The notes: a model not told the origin generated them from the letters alone. A DNA stretch of 40,283 bases from Xenoacremonium recifei (GCA_012184525.1 WOFQ01000121.1:1-40283); one strand, 5' to 3'. Shown: positions 20,530 to 31,600, counted from the stretch's first letter. Numbers and translations: made by a program.

Positions 20530-22741
20530 TTACCACACGTCTTCCTAAGTGACATGATTTAGCCTGAGATCCATTCACCGTGTAAGTAGACTAGGGTGGA
20601 TGAACATACTTGGTATCTGCCGGATGCCCTCATCTGTTTGAGGATATTCTCCGCCCCAAACTCCGTGACTCCTCGCACCCGCATCAATATACTCAAAAGC
20701 GCAGCACGCACATCACGAGCCATATGAGAAGCATCGCCACATACATAGAAATAGGCTTGCTCTCGCAGAAGTTGATCCACCGTCTTGGCCATGTCTCTCA
20801 AACGATCTTGGACGTAAATCTTTTCGCTGCTCTCTCTAGAGAACGCTGTGAAAAGCTCAAAACGATCGCCCATTATTCGTTTGATTTCCTTTCCCAGCTG
20901 TCAGCATTCTATGGCAGCTCATCTTTCGATATAGTTTTTAAACTCACCTGCCAGTCTTGCTCATAGACAAAGTCTTCGTTCCGATTCCTGCAACCATAAA
21001 AAAGAATCATTTTCCCAACAGGGGTACCTCCCCGTACTAGCTCGCAATATTCTCGAGCGAAACCTCGGAATGGTGCAACACCAGTACCCGGGCCAACCAT
21101 TATTATGGGTTTCATCTTGTCGAACGGCAATTTGAATGTAGACCGTCGAATGTAGATCGGAACCTTGGTTCCACTGTACTTTCCGCGAGGGCCCATTATA
21201 TCGTAAGAGGGAGCAACAAATGTGCTGCCCGCCTGATGCTTTTCTAATGCCAGTAAAAAGTTTGTGGCGACACCGTGAAATCTTTCCTCCCGCGATGGAA
21301 TAGCGCGAGAGTCTACCACTGCTGTCACAGAAATCTTTTGAGGGCACTCTAGAGCTGATGAGGAGATGGAGTAATATCGAGGCATGAGGCGTTTCATGCC
21401 CCCGATCACTGCTGAAAATGGCACGCTTGACCAGGGCTGGCCTTGGCTGGCCTCCTTGAGCACCGATGCAATGTTGAGGCACCTCTGCTTAACTCTTTCA
21501 TTGAAGTAAGCCACCTCACTGCTCAATTTTCTCATGTGATGCTTAGTGGCATCATCTGGAGAAAACTCAGCAAGCTGCGCCAGGTGTTCCCGCGAGACCG
21601 GAGCGCAGATTTCCAGATAATACCTCGCAATAGCGTCATAGGTAGTTGGCGTGGGAAATGGAGTCTCATCGGAAGTGTCTTTCGCTAATAGACTAACCAC
21701 GTCATGTCCTTTGTCGTTTAACCCTAGGATTGAGAGGAATTCGTCGACGTCCTTGTCTGAGTTGGTAGGCCAAATGGCGATGTGGTCCCCAGTTTGGTAT
21801 CGTTGACCCGCCGCAAGAATGTCGATATCCAAGTGAATGCAGTTTCTTTCCTTGGTCTTGAAAAGCTCCCTTGCGTGGATGACAGGCGCTATGTATGGAT
21901 TGTATATAGAAGCAGGGCTTTTAATAGAACCCAATAAATGCTCCTGGTTCAGCTCGCCCAAGTACACGTCCGGCGAATCTTTGGTCTTGCCTTTCTGAGC
22001 GATGAGCTGAAACGCTGGTTCGTACTCGGCAGCAACACGTTCTTTTAAGCTCATCTCTGTGGCTAATAAAGCCCAAGTAGCCTCTTTCCATGCTACAAAG
22101 TCCTCCTCCAGCGTCCCAGCGCCATCATCGCCATGACCCATGGCTCCAATTCTGCGGGCACCAAGACTCAATAACGCTTCGTCAACGCGTCGAGCGACTG
22201 CGTTGTAATTTTCGTAAGTGTGATTGCCGAGACCAAAGGTGGCGAATCGGAGTCTCGTTAATGGAGGGTTATGGCCTTCGGAAAAGGAAGCATCGGTGTT
22301 GGTAATGAAACCGAAAAACTCCATCGCGTTGCTTGTAGGCTCTCCTTCGCCGGCAGTTGCCAACACAAATATTGCCACATGATCCGAGGAGATTTGGTCT
22401 AGATTGTCGAAATCATAGTCGTCCAGGTCGGCAATTAGGCTCTCCAGTCCGAAGCGAGTCTTGCCCTCTCGTGCTAATCTTTTGGCATACGCTTCTGCTG
22501 TCCCAGTTTCACTACCGTAGAAAATGACGCACCGTCTACCGAGGTGCTCCATCTTATGTATCACGTTCCTGGTGGCAGAAGGCAACCCATCTTTATGGTT
22601 CTTCTCGATCACGTCAAGAGGCAGCTTGCCAGTTGAGACTCTGCCTATCATGACAAGCCATCGTTTCCCAAACGCCCACCAGCATAAGGTGCCAATCAAT
22701 AAAACGCCGGGAAGACAAAGATCTAAGATGTTGATCGCCAT
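20530..22741 (-). CDS. cprA: NADPH-cytochrome P450 reductase
   Basis: Diflavin reductase of 698 residues that passes electrons from NADPH through FAD and FMN to microsomal P450s. Exons: 22741-20948, 20897-20610 and a 15-nt last exon 20544-20530. A membrane anchor spans about residues 8-27. The FMN domain has YGSETGTAEAYA (75-86), ATAGEGEPTSNA (128-139) and FGLGNHTYENYN; the FAD domain has PRYYSISSS and GVATNF; the NADPH domain has GPGTGVAPFRGF, YGCRNRNEDFVYE and VCGDASHMARDV. The micro-exon supplies the conserved C-terminal EDVW with the stacking Trp. Length is that of full fungal CPRs. Aspergilli normally rely on a housekeeping CPR, so this clustered copy may be a paralogue dedicated to the neighbouring CYP504; whether it is the only CPR cannot be told here. 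Confidence 0.94.
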
Positions 22742-23371
22742 CCTCGTTGATTGCTGATTTATACTGATTTATATTCACTGCAGCGTTCGCAATAGGCAAA
22801 GAAATTAGAGATGTACAATTTTACAAACAAAAAATAACTATATTCCATGGTCCGGCTGTCTCTAAAATGTTCAAAGATACTCACAAGATTTGCACCTACA
22901 GGCTTCCAAAATTTTCATTCACTTGCGGTAAGCTTGCAAACCGCTCCATAACGGCTCCATCAGTTGCCCGTTTTCGGAACAAGTTTCCGGACTTCAGCGT
23001 TCGCGCAGCGTAGCAAACTTGCTGGAATATTATTTCTCGCTACGTCACACTGTTGCTTTGGGGGAGGGAATCCGCTCCGAAGTTGTAGCCGTTCCCATCT
23101 GAAGTTTCATTTCCGAGGCCGTGTGGCGTTGTGTTCCTCGGAAATTTCCACTACTTCCGACAGTTGTAACGCTCCCCCACACTTCCCCATACTTCCCTAG
23201 GTGTCACTGAGCTCACAAAAGTTTCACGCGAGGGAGGCCTATGCAGGATAAACTTCCCCTGCGTTGTTGGCGGACCAAATCCAGAGCTCATTGAATATAC
23301 TTAGTCGGGGTCTACTCGCCCTTAGACAGAAGGTGCCATAAGGAGATAAGAATCATTATTGATAAATCACC
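22742..23371. promoter_or_regulatory. Bidirectional promoter between CPR and APC permease
   Basis: 630 bp between divergent start codons, unusually rich in the cluster element (see 22974-23162). The frame at 22964-23200 spans these sites and has no family resemblance. Confidence 0.55.
22974..23162. promoter_or_regulatory. Cluster of CCTCGGAA/TTCCGAGG sites before CPR and permease
   Basis: TCGGAA-N5-TTCCGG lies at 22974-22990 (CGG-N9-CCG). TTCCGAGG at 23111-23118 and CCTCGGAA at 23136-23143 form an inverted pair of full arms pointing outward, followed by TTCCGA at 23155-23160. The sites lie 210-400 bp from the permease start and 233-420 bp from the CPR start. Confidence 0.55.
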
Positions 23372-25198
23372 ATGCAAGATAAGGACCGCGGCGAACCAAA
23401 CTCCAAGCAGCTCAGCGACGATGAGCGGCTGGCCCAACTCGGTCACCAACAGGAGCTGGAACGAAGGTTCTCTCTACCTGCCCTTGGAGCCTTGTGTCTG
23501 TGTTTAATGGCCACATGGGAGGCTCTGTCTACAGTCATCTCTGCGGCTCTCATCAGCGGTGGCCCGCCTTGTTTGTTTTATAACTAGTAAGCGAGCAAAT
23601 TCTGCCAGATCATATGGGCCGCTGTAGAGAACTAACAGCGTTTAGTGTCTTGTCCTTCATTTGCTCCGTGGCTATTGCAGCGTCTCTAGGCGAAATCGCC
23701 TCTATATATCCAACTTCAGGAGGTACAACATTGCTTTGGTCTAGAGTGACAATTTTGGGAGGGTCGCTGACGAAAGCAATTCCAAAGGTCAATATCACTG
23801 GACGGCAGTACTCTCTCCGCCCTCACAAAGAGCATTTGTCTCATGGATCACTGGCTGGATTTCCGTCGGTGGTCAGATCGTGTTCACTGCCTCCGCAGCC
23901 CTAGCTTCCGGTTTGCAGTTCCAAGCCTGCATTACCATGAACAACCCGAACTACGAGCCAAAGCGCTGGCAAGGTCTGCTTTTCTACTGGCTGGTGCTTC
24001 TCTATGCATTCACCATGAATGTTTGGGGCATCAAGCTTTTACCCCATGTCAACATTGCTTCTGGTAAGTGTTGCTTAGTGTCCCAATTCTTGCTTCTCCT
24101 GCAGTTATAGCAGAACTAAAACTTAATTTTACTCAGGAATTCTCCACGTTGCCGCTTTTGTTGCCATCCTAATAACTTTAGGCGTCTTATCCGACAGGAA
24201 CACCTCCAGTTTCGTGTTTACCGACTTCCAAAACAACAGCGGATGGTCCAATGATGGTGTTTCCTGGCTGGTAGGCCTGCAGAGCGCAGTTTATCCATTT
24301 CTTGGGTAAGGTTGTCAGAAAGCCAGACGGTTGTACCGTAACGAAGGTTCACAGTTACTAATGGATACATAGCTATGATGCGGCTTGCCATCTAGCGGAA
24401 GAACTGCATCACCCCTCCCGGAATGTACCTCTGGCCATGGTTGGCAGTGTTGTGGTGAACGGTTTGATTGGACTCGTATACTGCGTCATTCTCTTATACT
24501 CTGCCCCGCCCCTTGATCAATTGCTTCAAAATCCGTACGGTTTCCCTTTCATGGAGATCTATTACAGGGCTACACGGAATCGGGCAGGAGCAACTGTCAT
24601 GTCTCTGGCGCTTTGCTTCGTTGCCGCTGCCGCAACCGCGGCATGCCTGACATCTACATCGAGGACACTTTGGGCTTTTGCTCGAGACAAGGGCGTTCCG
24701 TTCCATAGGGCTATCAGCACTGTCCGTAAAGCCTCTCAAATACCGCTGAATGCTGTGGCAGTGGTAACTGCCCTGAATTTCCTCCTTGGGCTCATATACC
24801 TCGGCAACTCTACCGCCTTCAACGCTGTCCTATCTATGGCTATCATTGGCTTATACATCTCATATGCCGTGCCAATAGTCTATATGCTCTTTGAGGGTCG
24901 CAAGCGGCTACAGAAAAGTGACTATGGGTTTTTTCGCCTAGGTCCGGTTGCTGGCCCCTTGCTGAATGCCATCGGACTGATTTGGATGATTGTCGCCTCG
25001 ATCTTTAGCACTTTCCCAACTACCATGCCTGTTACAGCACAAAATATGAATTACAGCATCGTGGTGATGGTTGCATGGGTTGTGTGCGGATTTGTCTTTT
25101 ACCTGTGGCCTGGCCGTTCCAAATTTGAAGTACCTTTACAAGTTGTTGAGGGTGCGTTACAACAGAGTGAAGAAATTAGTCCAATTGAGAAAAGCTGA
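23372..25198 (+). CDS. APC-family amino acid/amine permease
   Basis: Polytopic permease of about 520 residues. Exons: 23372-23586, 23646-23722, 23788-24063, 24137-24305, 24373-25198. The conserved start of the transport domain (ATWEALSTVISAALISGGP), GEIASIYPTSGGQYHW formed across the second intron, the FWITGW-like segment and PVTAQNMNYS near the last helices match the fungal GABA/choline/amino-acid permease group. About 12 helices are expected. Start: ATG 23372. It shares a promoter with the P450 reductase, implying co-expression. It may import the nitrogenous or aromatic substrate of the pathway (for example phenylalanine or phenylethylamine); no sequence feature decides the substrate. Confidence 0.9.
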
Positions 25199-25680
25199 TA
25201 TTCCCCTTCACCTCCCACAGGGAGTAGTAGTTAGTTTTAGGTTTCGTGGGTAACACAAAGTCATTGAATAGCATACTTGGTCTGCAACTGGCTCTGCATA
25301 TGACAACGGTGATCTTCCGTCTATCCGATGTCTTTGATTGTAAATACTCAGCATGGCTTCAATTATTTTTTGAAACCCAACAATCCCAACTTCTAGAAAC
25401 CAATGAAACTCAGAAAACGAGTTCCAATCTGAGATATCAAAAACTATTTTAGGGTTAATGTAGTATATAAAAGGTATTATATCAGAATTAGACAGAAAAC
25501 TATTAGAATAATTTATAAATCTCAGTATCTCGCCTTAATTCCAGTACACACTGCAAGCTGGCATTCATAAATCATTACAGAGCGAGTTTGAAAGCAAATG
25601 TTCTCGGAAGTGCCTTCAGTCCTGCCATCGGCTGTTCAAACTATTTAAGTCGAATTATCAAAATCTAATAGACGGCCACC
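25199..25680. other. Convergent 3' intergenic region
   Basis: AT-rich 480 bp between the stops of the permease (+) and homogentisate dioxygenase (-). It holds two 3' untranslated regions. No other feature was recognised. Confidence 0.5.
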
Positions 25681-27206
25681 TCAAACTGGTGGTTGGAAGT
25701 GAGGCTTCAATCCTACCCAACTCTCATCATTATATCCAGTTTGAAGCTTCTTTGAAGTCGCGAGGCCCCATTCCGTAACCCCGAGCATGAGGCTGCTTTC
25801 GAACATGAACGCCATACTGCCCTCGCCTATCTTCTGCGGTAACAGTTCAGCATTTGAAGCTTTTTCGAACGTGCTAGCGTCCGGCCCATGCGCAGCCATA
25901 ATATTGTGTAGACTTGCCCCAGCTGCCTGGAAGCCACCGTCTTTTGCATCGTACTGTCCGCAGATAAGTCCCATGAACTCTGACATGGTATTGCGATGAT
26001 ACCACGGAGGCCTGAAAGTATCTTCCTGGACAAGCCAGCGGGGTGGGAAGATGACAAAGTCGGCAACAGCCGTGCCAGGTCGATCTGAGGGCCCAGTCAA
26101 GACAGTGTAAATAGATGGATCCGGATGATCGAATGACGTGCTTCCAATGACACTGAAGCGACCAAGATCATACTTATAAGGGTAATCTACACATTCACAA
26201 TAGTTAGTACACATGTATTTTTACGTCGAGGGCTGTATTAATAAATCAAGTCCCTGCGGAGCTTGCCTACAACTGTACAAGACTGTCAGGATACCAAGGC
26301 AAGCAAACATCTTATTATCATATCTCACTTACTTGCCATGCCAAGCCACAACGTCGAAAGGCGTGTGGTCTTGGTGTGCCATAAAGAGTTTGCCGTTGAA
26401 CTTGTTGATGATGGTCCATTTCGATACCGTATCCTGAGTATAATTTGAAACTGGGACTTGAAAGTCTCTTGGATTTGCCAAGCAGTTGGAGCCTATTGGG
26501 CCGAGCTCAGGGAGGACGAAGTGGCCTTGATGGAGCTCGAGAGCATAGCCTCTAACGGGGCCATTTGAGAGATCGACACGATATTTGACGCCTCGGGGGA
26601 TAATAGCAATTTCTTTGGGACGAACCAAAAGATTACCGAACTCGGACTTTATGTCCAAGACCCCATGCTGCGGAACGATCAATAACTCACCATCAGACGA
26701 ATACATGGCAGTGTTAACAGCCATATCGCGGCCACTCGCATATATGTAGATGCTGACACCGGTCTTCATGGAAGGGTCACCAGCACCGGATATCTTTCTC
26801 AATCCGTGGACCCAGTCAACCTTTTCATCAATGTCAAAGGGATCCCAACGTAGTTGGTTAGGGATCTGCTCAAGATGCGGGCTCATCGCAAGTGCATCCT
26901 GCATGGGCTGAAATTCCGAGTGAGCCGCAGATGGAAGAATGCGATAGAGCCATGACTGCTTATTCTCATAGCGAGGAGCAGTGAAAGCGGTACCCGAGAG
27001 CTTCTCCGCATACAACCCGTAGGGTGCCTTCTGGGGCGAATTGGCGCCAATGGGCAACGCACCTTTAATGGCTTCGGACCTGGGAATTCAGTAATCATCA
27101 GCCTTTATGCATGCATTGAATATTTTGAGAACCCATACTCGTGAAAAGAGTTTAACCCGTTGATATACTCATATTTATCCGGGGTTGCAAATTTGGTGAC
27201 AGGCAT
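25681..27206 (-). CDS. hmgA: Homogentisate 1,2-dioxygenase
   Basis: Iron(II) ring-cleavage enzyme that opens homogentisate to 4-maleylacetoacetate; 438 residues, near the family length. Exons: 27206-27139, 27079-26337, 26186-25681. Signature segments are GANSPQKAPYGLYAEKLSG, ELLIVPQHG and LHQGHFVLPELGPIGSN. The iron ligands align as H334, E340 (WYHRNTMSEFMG) and H370 (AAHGPDA). The second intron only joins in frame if it uses a GC donor (ATG|GCAAGT at 26337/26336) with acceptor 26187, giving HDYPYKYDLGRF. A usual GT donor two bases on gives a frameshift, so either a GC-AG intron or a one-base indel is present. It is divergent from the fumarylacetoacetase with a shared 457-bp promoter. The window's lack of an hppD suggests a role in phenylacetate rather than tyrosine breakdown. 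Confidence 0.93.
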
Positions 27207-27663
27207 ATTGGATTGCGAGCTAATCAGCCTTGTCGTAATAGATCCTCGTAATACTGCTTTGCTTTTAAACGAATCGAATGCAGTATTGTCGTTCAATGTC
27301 AAGCAGGAATTGTGCAGTGTCCACGAAGCTCAGAGAAGTGTTCCGCTGTAAACCCTCTTGCGGTCGAGAATATGGTGGAGACGTTAAAGTATCTCATCGA
27401 GCTTTACAACCTCATTCAGTCAATGCCATGACATTAGAGCAGCATACATGGGAAGCTAGTGGAACCGACGGAAACCCCTCCGGCCGTCCTCGGAATGAAT
27501 ACCGCGGTTCCGATTCCCAACTTCCGATTGGCCTGGCCCGAGGGCGCCGGCGGTCATATCGATCAGGTTCTAATGTGAGAGTACAAGAGAGAGAATCTCG
27601 ATTCTTAGTTTTCTTGATTGTTCACATACCTGGACAGAGACTTTCTTCTCAATCAGCCCCAAA
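27207..27663. promoter_or_regulatory. Bidirectional promoter between HGD and FAH with cluster sites
   Basis: 457 bp between divergent starts. CGGAA lies at 27469-27473, the full arm CCTCGGAA at 27488-27495, and TTCCGATT at 27508-27515 and 27522-27529, the latter two repeated exactly 14 bp apart. The full arm and first TTCCGA face each other (CGG-N16-CCG). The sites lie 135-195 bp from the FAH start and 263-323 bp from the HGD start. Confidence 0.55.
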
Positions 27664-29011
27664 ATGAGATCCTGGTTACGCATCCCGGCCCAGTCCCACT
27701 TCTCACTGGCTAACATTCCGTTCGGCATCATCACCACCCCCAAAACAAGAACGCCTCATGTCGCTATTGCAATCGGAGACCAAGCCTTTGATCTACACAT
27801 CTTCCAGCAGCACGGTGGTTTTTCTCAATGCTCTGGACTGGAGCCCGGACAATGCACCGTCTTTCTAGAATCAACTCTCAATTCCTTTGCCGCTCTAGGC
27901 CGCTCCAGTCACCGGACCGTGCGCAAATTCCTGCAAGACGTTTTCCGTGATGACACTCCCTTTCCCGAAGTCTTGCAGAACAACCACGAGCTGCGACTGG
28001 AAACGCTAGTTCCGCTGGAAAAAGTTGAGAACCACTTGCCTTTGCAAATCGGAGACTATACAGACTTTTTTGCCGGACGCAACCATGCACAGACTGTCGG
28101 AGCTTTGTTCCGCGGTCCGGCTAATGCTCTAAACCCAAACTATAATCATATTCCCGTGGCCTACCACGGTCGAGCGAGCTCCGTTGTGGTTTCAAGGACA
28201 TCTCTCTATCGTCCCAAAGGCCAAGTCTTGCCAGCACCCGGTGCTACAACTCCAACCTTCAAGCCTTGCGCCAAGTTGGACATCGAGTTGGAATTGGGCA
28301 TGTTTATTTGTTGTGGAAATAAGCTTGGGCAACCGATCGACGTCAAGGAGGCCGAGGATCACATTTTCGGCTACGTCCTAATGAATGATTGGAGCGCAAG
28401 AGATATCCAACAATGGGAATATGTTCCTCTAGGGCCTTTTAATGCCAAAAATTTTGGCACTACGATCAGTCCTTGGGTGGTCCTGGCTGACGCCTTGGAA
28501 CCTTTCAAAACAGCAGGCTTGCCAGTGGAAGTCGAATTGCAGGATTATCTGAAAGACGGTAAGAAGAATAATGTGATCGACATTAACCTAGAGGTGTCTC
28601 TTATTAGTAAGTCTTGTTCGATGTTTCTCATAATCACTTGATGCATCAGTGAAGTAACAGCCAGCAATAGCCGAGAAAGGAGCCTCTAAAGTAATTTCCA
28701 AGACCTCTTCAAAGAACCTACTTTGGTCGTGGCCGCAGATGATTGCACACCACAGTATCTCCGGGTGCAACATGCGCACCGGGGATCTTCTGGGGTCAGG
28801 TACTATATCCGGTCTCGAACCTGGTACACAAGGTAGTCTGCTAGAACAGACTTTGGGTGGGAAAATTCCGCTAGAACTCCCAGGGGGGGAGAAGCGCAGT
28901 TTCGTCGACGATGGAGATACGGTGGTAATCAGAGGTTATGCTGGATCTCTTGATAGTGACGCGGTTGGATTTGGAGACTGCTCGGGCAAGATTCTTAGCC
29001 CGATTACTTAA
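27664..29011 (+). CDS. fahA: Fumarylacetoacetase
   Basis: Last enzyme of homogentisate breakdown, splitting fumarylacetoacetate into fumarate and acetoacetate; 429 residues, full family length. Exons: 27664-28606 and 28665-29011 (58-bp intron). An earlier acceptor at 28660 would run into a stop, so 28664 is chosen. An N-terminal SH3-like domain precedes the catalytic domain. Metal and active-site residues align as D134 (YTDF), H141, E208 and E210 (DIELELG), D242 (NDWSARDIQ) and K262 (AKNFGTT). The second exon carries QMIAHHSISGCNMRTGDLLGSG and ISGLEPGTQGS. It is paired head-to-head with the dioxygenase. The intermediate isomerase is absent from the window. Confidence 0.94.
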
Positions 29012-29431
29012 ACTCATAAGGACAAGAAATTGTAGAAAAAAGAGCTGTATACATAGCTACAGATAACAAAACATAGTGTCTTATTAAGGCTTCTAATCAG
29101 ACGCTCAAAATTATATAACTTTAGTTTATAGTGGTTTATCAGAGACCCGTCCCCAACCCCGAGCCCGTCCTTTAAAGATCCTGGCCTCTCATCATTCCTC
29201 AAGGCACTTACCCTGTCCGTTCGAGGTGGATCCTCGAGACATCGCCCGTCGGCGGATGGGGTTTTAGCCAATCTTACTATCATTAAGTCTGCCCCCCAAC
29301 CCAGCCCTAGCCGGGCTAAACTATTACTAGTCTGCGGTTAGAAGGATCTGTTACATAGGCGAATACTACAACAGTTATCTAGCTAATCACCGCACTAGGT
29401 GTGCGAAACTGAGAGATATTGAGGATTGACA
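29012..29431. other. AT-rich flank entering a repeat region
   Basis: FAH 3' untranslated region followed by low-information sequence with stops in all frames. No gene was recognised. Confidence 0.4.
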
Positions 29432-29642
29432 CCAACTGTAACGGGCTGGGCCCGTGGAGGAACCTCGGCTTACACTCTCGTTGGCAATATCGCTTACGCT
29501 TTTAGACCCACAGCTCGAGAGCTCTAGAGCTCCCAAGCTGTGCTCCTATTCCTTTTCTCCTTTCTTTCCTCCTTAGCTTTAGGATACTCGTTCTAGTCAT
29601 CCAGCTAGTTGTCAATATACTCAGTTGGACCGTTACACCAAC
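29432..29642. mobile_element. Solo LTR with 5-bp target duplication CCAAC
   Basis: The element 29437-29637 (201 bp) starts TGTAACGG and ends CCGTTACA, exact inverted termini with the TG...CA ends of retroviral-type LTRs. It is flanked by CCAAC at 29432-29436 and CCAAC at 29638-29642. A pyrimidine tract (CCTTTTCTCC) lies inside. No internal coding region remains, so it is a recombination remnant of an LTR retrotransposon. Confidence 0.85.
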
Positions 29643-30543
29643 CGTTGTGAAAGTACTACCTTGAACACAAGCCAGGTCTTTGGAAGAGCCAGAGGCTGGT
29701 CTTTCACGATGGCATCGAGGCTCTGGGCTTGATACAGCCTCATGCCAGTCTTGCAGCTAGGATGGCCCAATCAATAATAAGGGCCAATTATAGGAGTCCT
29801 TTGCGCGTTGTCTTAAAAAAAAAAAACAGACGTTAGGCACAAGCTTTGCATGACCTGCCAGGTCTTTCAACGGAAGTGAATAACTCCGTCGCCGGATTTA
29901 TTGACATTAAATTCCTTCACACTTGATATAATGGCCCTCATACCTACCAGGTTTGGAAATAGCTATATATAGTTTGAAGCTCTTAAGGGAAAATACAGCC
30001 CAGTTTACTATACTTAAATTTTAATTATCTTAGGTATCCCAGCTAACTCGTGTATCTATTGTAGACCTGAGGTATAGGGTAATAAGGCGGTGTAACAGTT
30101 AGCCTATAATATCAGCTTCAGGGTTTTTAAGAACTATGTCCTGATTAGGAAAAATAAGGGGCAACCGGTTCGCTTGAATTTCCCATTTGCGATGGCGCCT
30201 CTTTTGTGTCTGTATAGAGTATGCTCTCGACTCTCTATAGTAAAGTCTGTGCCGGAAGGTCGTGAGCTCGCACGCAACGCAGATACCCGTATTATCCACA
30301 GCAAAGATAGTAACACCATTCTTGCAGTCTACTCTTTGGCCCATACATCCCGAAACCCTTTATATAAACACACGATAGATATGCCTCAATAATTCTAGGA
30401 CCCTCCTCCAGAGTCTCCAGGTCCTGAACAAGATAAGAAACCGTTACTGCCCTAGATATACCCCAGAACTTGACTACATAACTATCCCGTCAACCGAAAC
30501 CTGTAAGACTATACTTTTTATATTAGGAGAAGAGTTCTACACA
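29643..30543. other. Degenerate non-coding sequence
   Basis: About 0.9 kb with a run of 12 A near 29815 and AT-rich blocks. A minus-strand frame at 30099-30344 and its plus-strand shadow have no recognised family. Probably old repeat or transporter-gene flank. Confidence 0.4.
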
Positions 30544-31326
30544 ATGAAGTTTTACTTGATTGGAAGCGGCCGTAGCTTGCGCTGGGCCATCACTTTCACA
30601 TGCTAGGTGGCATTTATCTTCTCTGGTAGGCAGAACCTCGGTCACGCCTTAAGCGACTAACCTCCGCCCAGGAGGAATAAAGACACTTCTTCTCACTGGT
30701 AGCAGGATATGACCAAGGCGTTATAAGCGGGCTCGTCACAAACAAGGATTTCCTGGCCGTTGTCAATTATGCAGATGATTCAACTGAGATTATTATGCTC
30801 AGCATGTACAATCTCGGTTCCTTCACCAGCTCCATAGTTGATATTCTGCTTGGAAGCTGGCTGGGAAGACATAGGGCTATATGGTTCTCCATAACTTAGG
30901 TAATTATATGAATAAAGCCGGGTCCAGTAGTCTGCAATGAATAGCTAACTCGACATGATCTTCATCTTGGTCGGTGCTCCCCTACAAGCATCTACATACA
31001 GTCTCGCGCACCTCATAGTTGCCCGTTTCATAACCGGCGTAGGAACTGGCTCGGAAAACTCTACTATCCCCGTCTACCAAAGTAAACTCTATAAGGCGGC
31101 TAAGAGAGGCCGGTTTGTATGCTCAGAGATTGTTTTTGTCGGACTTGGCCTTGTTATCGGTTTGTATTGCTCCATCTCTTCTCCGTCTGTTCCGGCCACA
31201 GTGACTTGGATTTTAGCTGCCCTCTTCGACTATGGAATGGTTCATATCAATGGATCCTTTGGTTGGCGCTTGCCAATTTCAGCCGGCTCATCTTTGCCTT
31301 CATATGTCACCCTGCAACTATTATAA
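30544..31326 (+). pseudogene. MFS sugar transporter remnant
   Basis: From ATG 30544 the frame gives a hexose-transporter-like start (SLRWAITFTC-stop-VAFIFSG). A TAG stands where CAG is expected, at about 30604-30606. After a possible intron it continues with YDQGVISGLVTNKDF, then LGRHRAIWF, and further stops or shifts before the open piece 30955-31326 with GVGTGSENSTIPVYQS and a degraded FDYGMVHI segment. This is the N-terminal half of a Sugar_tr-type MFS protein. The C-terminal half is missing; a solo LTR begins 25 bp after the last open codon. Confidence 0.82.
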
Positions 31327-31345
31327 TCATCGACAGCACCTACCA

Positions 31346-31600
31346 ACAATTGTCATGACCCAACGTGGCATGACACGATGACGCCGCGAAGGCGCTGCGA
31401 GGCCGCGGCGATGCATATTAGAGTTCACAACGGTCTATATATATGTCGAGGAAGTCCCTAGAATTATGGGAGGTCAGAGATTAATACAGTTAATTAGGAA
31501 CCCCTAACTGAAATAACTTTGCGACTAAGCTATGAATACACTGCGACCCCTCCTACAGCTTGTTTACTCCCCTATTGCCGCCACAGTTCCTGACAACAAT
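31346..31600. mobile_element. Solo LTR with 5-bp target duplication ACAAT
   Basis: The element 31351-31595 (245 bp) starts TGTCATGACCC and ends TGACA, flanked by ACAAT at 31346-31350 and 31596-31600. Its first part is homologous to 35066-35131, with nearly all differences being transitions. It lies between the sugar transporter and APC permease remnants. Confidence 0.8.

Noticed and set aside
7483..29011. Interpretation as a secondary-metabolite biosynthetic cluster
   Set aside because: No polyketide synthase, NRPS, terpene cyclase or prenyltransferase is present, while complete ring-cleavage enzymes point to catabolism.
30099..30344. Minus-strand frame of 81 codons in the repeat region
   Set aside because: No recognisable domain and surrounded by degenerate sequence; not supported as a gene.
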